Both the position numbers and the translations under genes were made by a program. 64,000 nt of DNA from JBBBNV01 sp037137075 (GTDB lineage Bacteria; Bacillota; Bacilli; Paenibacillales; NBRC-103111): contig NZ_JBBBNV010000002.1 of the NCBI RefSeq assembly GCF_037137075.1, forward strand, positions 1-64,000, read 5' to 3'. This document shows, piece after piece, positions 52,174-60,699 of the stretch; positions within the stretch are counted from its first letter, which is position 1, and every line of letters begins with the position of its first letter. The notes below the pieces were generated by a model. It searched no databases. It saw only the letters and a list, made by a program, of their open reading frames with translations, and was not told the origin of the DNA.

Positions 52174-52236
52174 ATGAAGCTGCAAAAAGGAGTTCAACGG
52201 GTCAATGTTATTAGCGGAATCTACACGGAACCGTAG
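52174..52236 (+). CDS. Possible 20-residue peptide
   Basis: ATG 52174 follows TGGGGGAG at a good distance and opens MKLQKGVQRVNVISGIYTEP before a stop. It lies 15 bp after the 59-residue gene. The site is convincing, the length is not, so this is tentative. Confidence 0.3.
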   Translation: MKLQKGVQRVNVISGIYTEP

Positions 52237-52282
52237 TCATTTCCATTTTTGTTTTCATTTTTATCTCCTGCACAGACGAAAA

Positions 52283-52328
52283 GGCTCAAGCAGTATGCCC
52301 GAAGGGCAGGGACTGCTTGAGCTTTTTT
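52283..52328 (+). terminator. Terminator after the cse60 unit
   Basis: GGCTCAAGCAGT pairs with ACTGCTTGAGC over a loop that itself holds CCCGAAGGG; six T follow. It can serve both directions and may end the GreA-like gene too. Confidence 0.8.
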
Positions 52329-52373
52329 CATTGCCCTCGTTTTGGCAGCTTCATCTGTAAATATCGCCCGGCG

Positions 52374-52838
52374 TTATCCGTAGCTGTATTGCTCCTTGAA
52401 ATCGCCGCGGTTCATGTACTTGATTTCCTCGATGCGAACGGTAATTTCTCCGGAAGGCACAAGCAGCGGGTACGATTCATTGGCCCGCCCAAGCAGCAGC
52501 TGATGACCGATCGGAGACAAGAAGGAAATCATATTTTTGTTCGGATCGGCTTGATGCGGGAATACGATGGTGAATAATTCCGTAAAGCTGTCTTCTACAT
52601 AATGAAGCCGGACCTGGCTGCCGATTAAGACCATGGCATTCAGACGCTCTGCGGTGAAATCCGCAAGGAGCTGCTCCAGTGTACTGGTATAAACGGACAA
52701 CAGCTGTTCGTTGCGAAGCCGATCGCGAGTGTGACCGGGGCAATAGTGGTCCAGGAAATTCATTTTTTCCTCATCAAAATAAACGAGCTGATTGACCAAC
52801 TGCGTACGCGACCCTTGCAGCAGGAAGCTATGGTTCAT
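52374..52838 (-). CDS. GreA/GreB-family protein
   Basis: A 154-residue protein whose C-terminal half matches the GreA/GreB C-terminal domain (VLIGSQVRLHYVED, SPIGHQLLLGRA, VPSGEITVRIEEI). The N-terminal half is helical, like the coiled-coil finger that reaches RNA polymerase, but is not clearly the canonical GreA coil. It may act on RNA polymerase as an alternative Gre factor or bind it without cleavage activity. Confidence 0.8.
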   Translation of the reverse strand: MNHSFLLQGSRTQLVNQLVYFDEEKMNFLDHYCPGHTRDRLRNEQLLSVYTSTLEQLLADFTAERLNAMVLIGSQVRLHYVEDSFTELFTIVFPHQADPNKNMISFLSPIGHQLLLGRANESYPLLVPSGEITVRIEEIKYMNRGDFKEQYSYG

Positions 52839-52996
52839 GATAGATCACTCCTCCGACGCGGTACGCCCCCATAACAACATGTAAACTAAGCTTGTTCATA
52901 TGCACGCCTCCTATAAAAAGGTAGACCCCCAGAACAGGAGGTCTTCGTGTTATTTTATCAAATTTCACCAGTTGAAGCTACCCGCAGCCGGTTTTG

Positions 52997-53689
52997 TTAG
53001 GGGGTTGAGTCCTCGTATTTGTCGATATATAGCGTCCCGTCCAATTGGAGCTCTGCGTAAAACACTTGATCCAAAGAAAGAATGCCGTTTTTTTTTAATT
53101 GTTGGTTGAGCCAGACAACGGAGACATCCATTTTTAGAAGATTTTTTTCTACGATGTTCCCATCGACGATAAGCTCGGTCGGGATGCTGTGAATCGGCGT
53201 AACGGCTGCTTTGATATCTTTTTTTGTTGCAGGCAGCAGTTCTTCTTTTCTTAACACACTGAGTTGACCGTCCGGCTCCAGAATTGCAAATTCGACTTCT
53301 TCGGGGGAGAAGACATCCTTGTTCCGAAGCAGCATGCTTAAATCGTCGATGTTGAGGTGCTGTTCAGCCAGGGCCTGTTCCAGAATCTTTCCCTTTTTGA
53401 TGAGAATTGTGGGCTGGCCGTCGAGAATCTCACGCGCTTTGACGGATCGCAATCCGGTCCATGCGATGAAGAACGCCATAAGCGACCACAAGACGAGGCT
53501 GGATATTCCTTGCAGCAGCGTGATTTGCTTGTTGACGATAATCTCGGCCGTGGTGGAGCCGAAGGTAATCCCTGTAACATAATTAAAAAATGTTAAATGC
53601 CCGACTTGTTTTTTACCGAGCAAGCGCGTCAGAACGAGCAGAGCAACGAAGGACGTTGCCGTACGAAATAAAATTTCTCCATACGTCAT
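52997..53689 (-). CDS. YetF/DUF421-family membrane protein
   Basis: A 230-residue protein with three N-terminal membrane helices (within residues 5-85; the motif LLGKKQVGHLTFFNYVTGI is typical) and a cytoplasmic C-terminal DUF421 domain (GQPTILIKKGKI; LRNKDVFSPEEVEFAILEPDG). Bacillales carry many such genes; YetF-type proteins are found in the spore or cell membrane with no settled activity. ATG at 53689. It is transcribed alone. Confidence 0.88.
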   Translation of the reverse strand: MTYGEILFRTATSFVALLVLTRLLGKKQVGHLTFFNYVTGITFGSTTAEIIVNKQITLLQGISSLVLWSLMAFFIAWTGLRSVKAREILDGQPTILIKKGKILEQALAEQHLNIDDLSMLLRNKDVFSPEEVEFAILEPDGQLSVLRKEELLPATKKDIKAAVTPIHSIPTELIVDGNIVEKNLLKMDVSVVWLNQQLKKNGILSLDQVFYAELQLDGTLYIDKYEDSTP

Positions 53690-53848
53690 GTGCCGAGCCC
53701 CTTACCTAACAGATATTTATAAATTGACCTTCCTATCCATTTCCTATACTTGCTAGGTGAAGTATACCGGTGTGATAGACGGGCATATTTCAGTGCAACT
53801 TAAAGAAGAACCCTTTCGTCCTAGTAGAAAAGACAGGAGTGATTGCAG

Positions 53849-55090
53849 ATGTTAAAACACAAGATCGGGACTGGCATCCTGCTCATGCTGCTGATCGGTA
53901 TGTTAAGTCTGCTTCTAGGCTGTGAGTCGAGAACTCAGGCCCAGGGAGCAGCCCCGGCAGGCTCTCCGGCGGTGTCCGAATCCCCGTCTCCACAGGACCA
54001 GAGCCCTGCAGGTGGAAGCGCTGCTTCCGGCGGACAGGCCGGTGGAGCCGCAGGAGAGCCGACCCCGGCAGCGGTGAAGCTCGGAACTGTCAATGCCGTG
54101 CGGATGATTGATCCGAATGCAGGCTGGGCGGGCGGCAGCGGCTGGATTGCCCGTACGGATGACGGAGGCAAGCAATGGAAGCTGCAGTATCAGGGCAAGC
54201 AAAACGTGGAGCAGCTGTTCGCGTTAAACGGGCAAAACGCTTGGGCCGTGCTTAGCCAGAACGAAGCAAAGACAGCGGGCAGCTCCGCTTCCCGGACGCT
54301 GCTGCATACTGCAGACGGCGGAAAGCAGTGGTCCCCCGCGGGAACGGTTCCAAACGCGTCCTTCTTGCATTTTGTAAGCAATACGGAAGCCTTTAGCGGC
54401 AATGCCCGTACAACGGATGGCGGCAAAAGCTGGACCACATTGCCGGTGCCTGAGCATATGGCGGGCAGCGCATATTTCCATGATGCCGGCAACGGCTGGG
54501 CGGTTACAGTACAGAACAATCAAATTAACGTTCAACGAACCCGTGACGGCGGAAAAACCTGGCAGGCGGTTATGACCCGGAATACGGTAGCGCCTGTGAC
54601 CGATGCGATCATTCGCTCCGCCGGTACGGAGGATGCGTGGGTGGAGCTGATTGGCGATTCGGGAATGTCCCAGACGTCATATTCCTTATTCCATACAAGC
54701 GACGGCGGGGCAAGCTGGACAACCGTGATTGCTAATTCAACGGCAGGCGCCGGTCCTGCGCCAGGCTTCCCTGCGGATTACAACGGCGGTCCGAAAAATG
54801 CGGGCTCCAAGCCCGGACAGCTCTATGTCGTCGACAAAACGACAGCCTTTATGGGCGGATATTGCCCGGCATGTGACCAGGCTAACGCTGTGGGCTGGAC
54901 AACAGACGGCGGCAAAACCTGGACCAGCGGCAAGCAGCAGGTACCCGGCTCCGGCGGCGCGCTGCTGGCCATGGCCGATGCGAGCCATGGCTGGTGGGTT
55001 ACCCGGGATTCAACCGAAGCCTCTGTTCTATATACCACGGCTTCCGGCGGAGACCATTGGGTGAAGACCTACACCTTTGACAAGCCTTGA
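53849..55090 (+). CDS. BNR/Ycf48-like repeat lipoprotein
   Basis: A 413-residue secreted lipoprotein: lipobox LLGC (Cys about residue 25), an Ala/Gly/Pro-rich linker to about 75, then at least six BNR-like repeats with the DGGK.W core (DDGGKQW, ADGGKQW, TDGGKSW, RDGGKTW, SDGGASW, TDGGKTW) that should form a beta-propeller. Catalytic residues of sialidases are not evident, so it is likely a binding protein. Start ATG 53849 behind AGGAG; a TTG two codons earlier is possible. Confidence 0.85.
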   Translation: MLKHKIGTGILLMLLIGMLSLLLGCESRTQAQGAAPAGSPAVSESPSPQDQSPAGGSAASGGQAGGAAGEPTPAAVKLGTVNAVRMIDPNAGWAGGSGWIARTDDGGKQWKLQYQGKQNVEQLFALNGQNAWAVLSQNEAKTAGSSASRTLLHTADGGKQWSPAGTVPNASFLHFVSNTEAFSGNARTTDGGKSWTTLPVPEHMAGSAYFHDAGNGWAVTVQNNQINVQRTRDGGKTWQAVMTRNTVAPVTDAIIRSAGTEDAWVELIGDSGMSQTSYSLFHTSDGGASWTTVIANSTAGAGPAPGFPADYNGGPKNAGSKPGQLYVVDKTTAFMGGYCPACDQANAVGWTTDGGKTWTSGKQQVPGSGGALLAMADASHGWWVTRDSTEASVLYTTASGGDHWVKTYTFDKP

Positions 55091-55107
55091 ATAAACCGGA
55101 AAATAAC

Positions 55108-55152
55108 AAAACGAACCTGATTTCCGCTTGACGGGAAATGGGGTTCGTTTTT
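55108..55152 (+). terminator. Terminator after BNR lipoprotein
   Basis: AAAACGAACC and ATTTCC pair with GGAAAT and GGTTCGTTTTT around a short loop, followed by more T. Confidence 0.8.
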
Positions 55153-55205
55153 ATTTTTGAATCTGTGCTAAAATGTAAGGATATCGAATGGTTGAGGTGA
55201 ATGAT

Positions 55206-55715
55206 ATGGAGAAAGATGTCCTGACCCGTTTCGGCGTCTCCATGCCTGAAGAGCTGATGAAACAATTTGACCAATATATTGCTGATCAGGGGTATACGAA
55301 CCGCTCTGAGGCGATTCGCGATTTGGTGCGCAAGGAGCTGCTGGAGCCGCGGCGTCTGGATAACGGTCAGCAGGTGGCCGGCACCATCGTCATGGTCTAT
55401 GATCATGAGGTAAGTGATTTGCCGCTGACGCTGATGGACCTGCAGCATCAATACCATGAGCATATTATTTCGACAATGCATGTTCATTTGAATCATAATC
55501 AATGCCTGGAAATCATAGTGGTGCGGGGAATTCTGGCCCAGCTTCGCGAGCTTCAGCACAAAATCCAGGTGCAGAAGGGCGTGCTGTATGCCGAGCTGTC
55601 CGTGACGTATGTGGATGAGCACAGCCACTCCCATCCGCACAGTCATGATCATGGTCACGGTCATTCGCATTCCCATTCTCATCATCACAGTCCTGAACGA
55701 ACCGGGGATGCGTGA
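55206..55715 (+). CDS. nikR: Nickel-responsive regulator NikR with histidine-rich tail
   Basis: A 169-residue regulator. The N-terminal ribbon-helix-helix (TRFGVSMPEELMKQFD) binds DNA; the ACT-like C-terminal domain keeps all four nickel ligands with Escherichia coli spacing: H81, H92, H94 and C100. Unusually, residues about 139-162 add a tail with 13 histidines alternating mainly with Ser, Asp and Gly. ATG 55206 follows GAGGTGA. No nickel transporter or urease gene is next to it. Confidence 0.92.
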   Translation: MEKDVLTRFGVSMPEELMKQFDQYIADQGYTNRSEAIRDLVRKELLEPRRLDNGQQVAGTIVMVYDHEVSDLPLTLMDLQHQYHEHIISTMHVHLNHNQCLEIIVVRGILAQLRELQHKIQVQKGVLYAELSVTYVDEHSHSHPHSHDHGHGHSHSHSHHHSPERTGDA

Positions 55716-55820
55716 TTGGAGGAGTTACGCCTTCACCGATGGAGACGGAACGGAGCGGCAGCATCCACACGCACCGAAGGCTGGGGTACGGTGGGGAGGC
55801 TGATTAGCAGCTGCTTGCAT

Positions 55821-55883
55821 GTGGTCGACCGGCCGCCGTCATGCAGCGAAACACCGCGCGCTGGGAGCTGCGCGCGTGCGGAA
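55821..55883 (+). repeat. 63-bp dispersed repeat, copy C
   Basis: GTGGTCGACCGGCCGCCG onward, same orientation as copy A, ending GCGTGCGGAA. No cotJC fragment is near, so the repeat also travels or persists independently. The rest of 55716-56017 shows no gene; a GCCGGC-rich hairpin follows the repeat. Confidence 0.8.
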
Positions 55884-56017
55884 CTGCGCGGCCGGCAGAC
55901 CGGCTTGCTAAAAAAAGTTCGCCTTCGGGCCTGAAGCCAGTAAAAACATCCGTTTATTTCTGTTAAAATAATGTCAACGATACGTAAGGCGATGACATGC
56001 GAAAGGAGCGGGAGGCA

Positions 56018-56767
56018 ATGGGGAGAACACTGGCGATAAGCGATATTCATGGCTGCTGCGGCGAGCTGGAGGCACTGCTGGCCCGCGTAAAGTATAATCC
56101 CGGCGAGGACAGGCTGATGCTTCTTGGGGACTTTGTGGACCGGGGGCCAAGGAGCAGGGAAACCGTTGACCTTGTGATGCGCCTTGTGCAGGATGAGGGA
56201 GCCGTAGCGCTGCGGGGAAATCACGATCAGCGGTTCGTGGATTTTATACGCATTGAAGAGGAGCTGACCGAATCGCAGCACCAAACCCGGCGGAAATTTC
56301 TGGACCACGGGGGGAAGCAGACGCTTGCCAGCTATTGCGGGCTGTCTCCGCACCAAATCGAGGATTTCGGCCCCGGTCTGGAACAGATGAAGCATCTGAT
56401 TCGCACCGATTACGGGCACCATTTGAGCTTTCTGCAGCAATTGCCGCTATATGCGGAGGATGCGTCCCATATCTATGTGCATGCCGGGCTCAATCCGGAT
56501 TATCCTGCTTGGCGGGATCAGCCGGAGCGTGATTTCATGTGGATTCGGGAAAACTTTATCCGCAAGAAGACGGTCGTGGACAAGACGGTTGTTTTTGGTC
56601 ATACCAAAACGTTTATCATTCACGGCAAACCGGATATTTGGTTTGGCGGGGACAAAATCGGCATCGACGGAGGCTGTTCCGGCGGCCAGCAGCTGAACTG
56701 CCTGGTCATCGGTGCGGGGGCTTACGCCGCGGTGAATGTGCCTGCGGCTGTCGCCAGTAGCGAGTGA
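56018..56767 (+). CDS. Calcineurin-type metallophosphatase
   Basis: A 249-residue phosphatase with the two-metal site motifs DIHGC (residue 8 on), GDFVDRGP, RGNHDQ, and later VHAGLNPDYP and FGHTK. These place it among the PPP-like bacterial serine/threonine or Ap4A-type phosphatases (PrpE-like). ATG 56018 follows GGAGCGGGAGG; the ATG at 55997 lies ahead of that site. Substrate not predictable. Confidence 0.9.
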   Translation: MGRTLAISDIHGCCGELEALLARVKYNPGEDRLMLLGDFVDRGPRSRETVDLVMRLVQDEGAVALRGNHDQRFVDFIRIEEELTESQHQTRRKFLDHGGKQTLASYCGLSPHQIEDFGPGLEQMKHLIRTDYGHHLSFLQQLPLYAEDASHIYVHAGLNPDYPAWRDQPERDFMWIRENFIRKKTVVDKTVVFGHTKTFIIHGKPDIWFGGDKIGIDGGCSGGQQLNCLVIGAGAYAAVNVPAAVASSE

Positions 56768-56850
56768 CGTAGACGGTATCCCTTCCTGTCCATCCTGTAA
56801 GGCCCTCCGACCGTCCGCTATCCAGCGACAGTACCTTGCGGGAAGCCATC

Positions 56851-56908
56851 AAAAAAGAACCCATGCACGGCCTGCTTCGAGGCATCGCCGGCATGGGTTC
56901 TTTTTTTT
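56851..56908. terminator. Bidirectional terminator
   Basis: AAAAAAGAACCCATGC pairs with GCATGGGTTCTTTTTT; the loop contains a smaller hairpin. It can end the phosphatase gene and the small minus-strand gene. Confidence 0.85.
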
Positions 56909-56931
56909 GCTCTAGCTGGAATTGGAGTGGA

Positions 56932-57078
56932 CTACTGCGGGATTTTTTTATCCGGGTCCTTCTCTTCCCGCGTGTCCTTGGCCCCTTCGACATTATTATT
57001 GACGAAAGCCATATCCTGATTCTTGGCCTTCATGTTTGTCGTGCCGGTGTAATTGCCGGAATGCGATTTGTTCTCCAC
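56932..57078 (-). CDS. Small hydrophilic protein, 48 residues
   Basis: The start is GTG 57078, seven bases after AAGGAGGAG; the longer frame has no such support. The product (VENKSHSGNYTGTTNM...EEKDPDKKIPQ) is rich in Asn, Lys, Asp and Glu and lacks hydrophobic segments. It resembles small spore-core proteins in composition, but matches none I know. It is followed by a strong terminator. Confidence 0.55.
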   Translation of the reverse strand: MENKSHSGNYTGTTNMKAKNQDMAFVNNNVEGAKDTREEKDPDKKIPQ

Positions 57079-57243
57079 AGGTAAGCTCCTCCTTGCTGCA
57101 GGCGCAGCCGCTGGTCTATATACCGCCATAGATTTTGCCGAAAACAGCATTTTTATGCGCAGCCGCATGCGGTATAATGGACAGATGGCCTGGCTTCAGG
57201 CAAAGAAGAATCCCGGTGAAGGGAAACGAAGAAGGAGAAAACA

Positions 57244-57924
57244 ATGACACAGCGATTTACAAAACCGGAAGCAATGATATTTGATATGGACGGTACCTTG
57301 TTTCAAACCGAAAGCCTGCTGCTGCCGGCGTACCACGCCACCTTTGATAACCTGCGGGAAGAAGGCTTGTTTGAAGGTCCTACTCCATCGGAAGATCTCA
57401 TTTTAGGCTCCTTAGGCATGCTGCTTGCCGACATTTGGCGCCGTGTTATGCCGGAGGCGTCCTCGGAAGCGCATCGCCGGGCCGATGAGCTGCTGCTGGA
57501 ATTCCAGCTCGAAGGCTTGAAGCAGGGAAGCGGCAAGCTGTATGCCGGCGTGACCGAAACACTTGCTGCCCTTCGCCAAGGCGGGGTACGGCTTTTTATC
57601 GCCAGCAACGGTCTTGAAGCCTATGTAAAACAGGTAGCGCAGTATACAAACATTGCCCGGTTTTTTGAAGGCATATACAGTGCCGGTGAATACCGGACCC
57701 GGACAAAGGTGGAGCTTGTGGACCTGCTTCTGCGGCGACATCACTTGCAGAGCGCCTGGATGGTCGGCGACCGCTCCTCCGACGTGGAGGCCGGAAAGCA
57801 GAACGGGCTGTTTGTTGTTGGCTGCCGTTATGCAGGATTCGGCGCTGAGGTGGAGCTGGACGGCTCGGACCGGTTTATTGATGAATTCCCGGCACTACTT
57901 GAAGGCCTTGCGCTTCATCGTTAA
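57244..57924 (+). CDS. HAD-superfamily hydrolase
   Basis: A 226-residue phosphatase/phosphatase-like enzyme with HAD motif I FDMDGTLF (residue 13 on; two catalytic Asp), motif II FIASNG, motif III lysine within RTRTKVELVDL, and motif IV GDRSSDVEAG. The helical cap after motif I is of the phosphoglycolate/beta-phosphoglucomutase type. ATG 57244 behind AAGAAGGAG. Substrate unknown. Confidence 0.9.
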   Translation: MTQRFTKPEAMIFDMDGTLFQTESLLLPAYHATFDNLREEGLFEGPTPSEDLILGSLGMLLADIWRRVMPEASSEAHRRADELLLEFQLEGLKQGSGKLYAGVTETLAALRQGGVRLFIASNGLEAYVKQVAQYTNIARFFEGIYSAGEYRTRTKVELVDLLLRRHHLQSAWMVGDRSSDVEAGKQNGLFVVGCRYAGFGAEVELDGSDRFIDEFPALLEGLALHR

Positions 57925-58101
57925 GCCTTTGCCGCGAATCCAGGACAGAAGGAGCCGATTGTCCTCATAAAATTCAATAAATTCTTCTGTCAGTTCACTG
58001 GCCTTCGTATAAAAATAGTGCATGGCCTTCGCTAAATCATCAAATGCGGCGGGGGTGCTGGCTCCCAGTACGATAGTATAACGGGGCGACATCAAGTTCA
58101 A
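57895..58101 (-). CDS. Small protein, 68 residues, unknown function
   Basis: Reads MSPRYTIVLGASTPAAFDD after a start cluster TTG-AAC-TTG-ATG; AGGAGG lies just ahead, so TTG at 58095 or ATG at 58092 is the more likely true start. It overlaps the 3' end of the HAD gene by 30 bp in the opposite sense. Mixed helical composition; family not recognised. Confidence 0.55.
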   Translation of the reverse strand: MNLMSPRYTIVLGASTPAAFDDLAKAMHYFYTKASELTEEFIEFYEDNRLLLSWIRGKGLTMKRKAFK

Positions 58102-58188
58102 TTACCTCCTGTTCGTCAAGTCAAAATTAACATCACATGTCTGTTATTCGTATGCCGTCCCAGTGTTCGTTATTCATACAATCAAGGT

Positions 58189-58237
58189 AAAAAGCGAAAA
58201 GAGCGGCGATCCGTAAGGAATGCCGCTTCTTCGCTTT
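58189..58237. terminator. Terminator of the ATP-grasp gene run
   Basis: AAAGCGAA and GAGCGGC pair with GCCGCTTC and TTCGCTTT. On the minus strand it lies about 140 bp after the last ATP-grasp gene; the bases between hold nothing else I can support. Confidence 0.65.
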
Positions 58238-58374
58238 GCGGGTGATTTCGAGACGATTCTAATAATTCTTTATGGCTTACCCGGCGCCTTTCGTTCCGCT
58301 GGTTGCCTGGAGCCCGCGCGAAGTACAGCCCGATGTTTCCGCCGGATGATGCTTCGCTGGCGGGGTCGCGCCTG

Positions 58375-59514
58375 TCACTGGGCGGCTGCGGATTGCTCCG
58401 GCTGTCTGCCCTGGCGATGCAGCCACAAGGCGTATTCCAGCGGTCGCCGAATGGCGTTCCGGTATGTTTGATGCTCCTTAATCCGGGTGAATACCTCCCG
58501 AGCGGGCTTCGGATTAATCTCCAGCAGCCACGGATGACCGCCTGGATCAACCGCTATATCAAGTCCAAGCTCGCACAGCTTGCCGTACTGCTCCTCCAAA
58601 TAGGCTGCAATATTCCGGCTCAGCTGGTACATGGCTTGGCGGATGGAATCGACCTTGGCTTCAGAGGAAAATCTTCGGCGCAGCAGGGCATCCATACTGA
58701 TGGCCTGGCCGCCGCCATGCAGGTTGGAGGTAATGCTTGACGGCGGGCCGATACGTCCTGCACAGCCGGTAATCTCCCATTGTCCTTGGCCGTTCTTTTG
58801 AATGAGGAGACGAAAGTCATGGACGCGGCCGTTCGGCAGCCGTAGACGGATGCCCTGCTGGACCAGATAATCCCCGCCGACGCCGAGCGCCGCCAGCCGG
58901 GTTGGCAGTTTCGCGCGCTCCAGCCGCTGCTCGGGGATAATGCGACGCTGCCGGTTCCGGCCTTGAACGACGATTTGGCCGTTGTCCAGCTTCTCCAGCC
59001 GAAGAATGCCGCGGCCGCCAGTTCCGTTAATCGGCTTTACGTATACGAGCGAGGTGGACCGGATCATTTTTTGCAATGCGAGCGGGGTGTAGCGGGTGGT
59101 TTGGGGCAGATGGGGCCGGATGCTGCTGTTTCTGGCTAATACGCCGTTGATGGTCCATTTATTGGCAAGCGGGCGGTTCAAGAACGTTAACTGGCTCGCA
59201 TATTTCTCACGGAATCGCTTGAACTGCTGGAACCGGCGTGAGGCCTGAAAGCGGCAGCGGTCATAGATGAGCGGGGGCAGAGGCTGCCAGCTGCGGATCC
59301 AGCGTCCGGTGCTCTGCTGGTACAGGAAGGCGTACACTCTGCGCCCGGCATCATCCACATCCTGCGGCGTGAATACAATGACGTTCAACCCCAGCGCGTG
59401 GCCCTGCAGCACAAGCTTCTTGAAATAACTTAATTCCTCCGAGCAGATTTTACGGCTGTGATCGCCGCTATAAAGCGAGATGACGCCAAGAGTCGGGGCG
59501 GCCAACGCGCGCAC
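58375..59514 (-). CDS. YheC/YheD-type ATP-grasp protein 5
   Basis: A 379-residue member of the YheC/YheD endospore coat-associated family. The ATP-grasp fold shows the glycine-rich loop VKPINGTGGRGILRL and the metal site LGLDIAVD...WLLEINPKP. The ligase product is unknown in this family. It starts at GTG 59514 (or TTG 59505) without a strong site. It is the last of five same-strand paralogues, separated from the next by 39 bp. Confidence 0.85.
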   Translation of the reverse strand: MRALAAPTLGVISLYSGDHSRKICSEELSYFKKLVLQGHALGLNVIVFTPQDVDDAGRRVYAFLYQQSTGRWIRSWQPLPPLIYDRCRFQASRRFQQFKRFREKYASQLTFLNRPLANKWTINGVLARNSSIRPHLPQTTRYTPLALQKMIRSTSLVYVKPINGTGGRGILRLEKLDNGQIVVQGRNRQRRIIPEQRLERAKLPTRLAALGVGGDYLVQQGIRLRLPNGRVHDFRLLIQKNGQGQWEITGCAGRIGPPSSITSNLHGGGQAISMDALLRRRFSSEAKVDSIRQAMYQLSRNIAAYLEEQYGKLCELGLDIAVDPGGHPWLLEINPKPAREVFTRIKEHQTYRNAIRRPLEYALWLHRQGRQPEQSAAAQ

Positions 59515-59553
59515 CTTCTTTCTGTTTAAATATCGGCTTCCAGCGGGCGGGGC

Positions 59554-60699
59554 TCATGAAGATTGCCCGCCGCTTCGGCCTTGCTTGTTGGTCAAATACG
59601 TGCTGAACTGAATTAAGCGTTCCAGCGATTTTTTGCGAATGTGCGGCTCGTCGAATTTCATCGGCTTCGAATTGGCTTCGAAAAACCAGATGTTCCCGCC
59701 ACGGTCAACGCCGAGGTCCATCGACATTTCTCCCAGCAGATAGCCGGACTTCTTCTCAATTTGCCGGGCAATGGACAAGGAAGCCTTTTTAATCCGCTGA
59801 ATCAGCCGCTTGGCCGGCAGTGTCCCGAAGCTGAAGGCAAGCAGCTTTTCCGGGTCGTCTATGGAGCCGCCGCGTGGAACGTGGGTGGTAATGCTGGACT
59901 TTCCGGCCAGCCGCGCGCCAATGCCGCTCAAATCCCACAGTCCCTTGCTGTTTTTTTGCACAAGGACCCGCAAATCGAAGGGACGGTTTTTATAAACCGA
60001 CAGGGGGATTCCCTGCTGGACAATGTATTCCTCATCCCCGACAACCTGCTTCAAATTGGTCCATAGCCCGTCGAGCTCCTTATAACGAAGCGTCTGGCTG
60101 TTTTTTTCTTCCTGAATCGTCAGGCTGTACTGCGTCCGGCGCTTCAGCTTCTGGATCTCGCGGTCGATGCGCATAATTCCTTTGCCCGCCTTCCCGCGCT
60201 CCGGCTTTAAATACAAAGCGGAATGCACGCTGAGCAATGCTTTGAGGTCTCCGCGGCTGGACAGCTTCTGGGTGGTGGGAATATATTTTTTGGTGGTTTT
60301 GGCTTTATTGAGCCATTCGTAAAGCGTCCATTTGTTAAAAAAGGTCGGATTAAACAATTTAATCGATCTGTGGCGTGTGCAGGCCGTAATGATTTGCTGC
60401 ACTTCCTGCTGCATTTCGTCTTTGCGCAGCGGAATCCGGTTGTAGATGACATTGGGCAGCGGCATCCATTGGGGCATCCAGCTTTTGGCGTTAAAATCGT
60501 AAACATAGCCCATCACCCGTTTTTGCGTCAGCTTCAGATGCTTGACAGTGACGACGAACACGGTGGCGCCAGATTCCTGACCTGCGCGGATCAGGTCAAT
60601 GAAATTGTTATGATTGCCTCGGAATTTGCGGTTGTCATCATCCATCGTCAGGATCGCGATAACCGTTTTTTTGGCGGCGTCCGAATTGGTAAGTTCCAC
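59554..60699 (-). CDS. YheC/YheD-type ATP-grasp protein 4
   Basis: A 381-residue paralogue with LKPERGKAGKGIMRID and MDLGVDRGGNIWFFEANSKP. The GTG start at 60699 directly abuts the stop of the previous gene and has GGAGGAGG nine bases ahead, so the two are coupled. Expected to act in spore coat formation. Confidence 0.87.
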   Translation of the reverse strand: MELTNSDAAKKTVIAILTMDDDNRKFRGNHNNFIDLIRAGQESGATVFVVTVKHLKLTQKRVMGYVYDFNAKSWMPQWMPLPNVIYNRIPLRKDEMQQEVQQIITACTRHRSIKLFNPTFFNKWTLYEWLNKAKTTKKYIPTTQKLSSRGDLKALLSVHSALYLKPERGKAGKGIMRIDREIQKLKRRTQYSLTIQEEKNSQTLRYKELDGLWTNLKQVVGDEEYIVQQGIPLSVYKNRPFDLRVLVQKNSKGLWDLSGIGARLAGKSSITTHVPRGGSIDDPEKLLAFSFGTLPAKRLIQRIKKASLSIARQIEKKSGYLLGEMSMDLGVDRGGNIWFFEANSKPMKFDEPHIRKKSLERLIQFSTYLTNKQGRSGGQSS

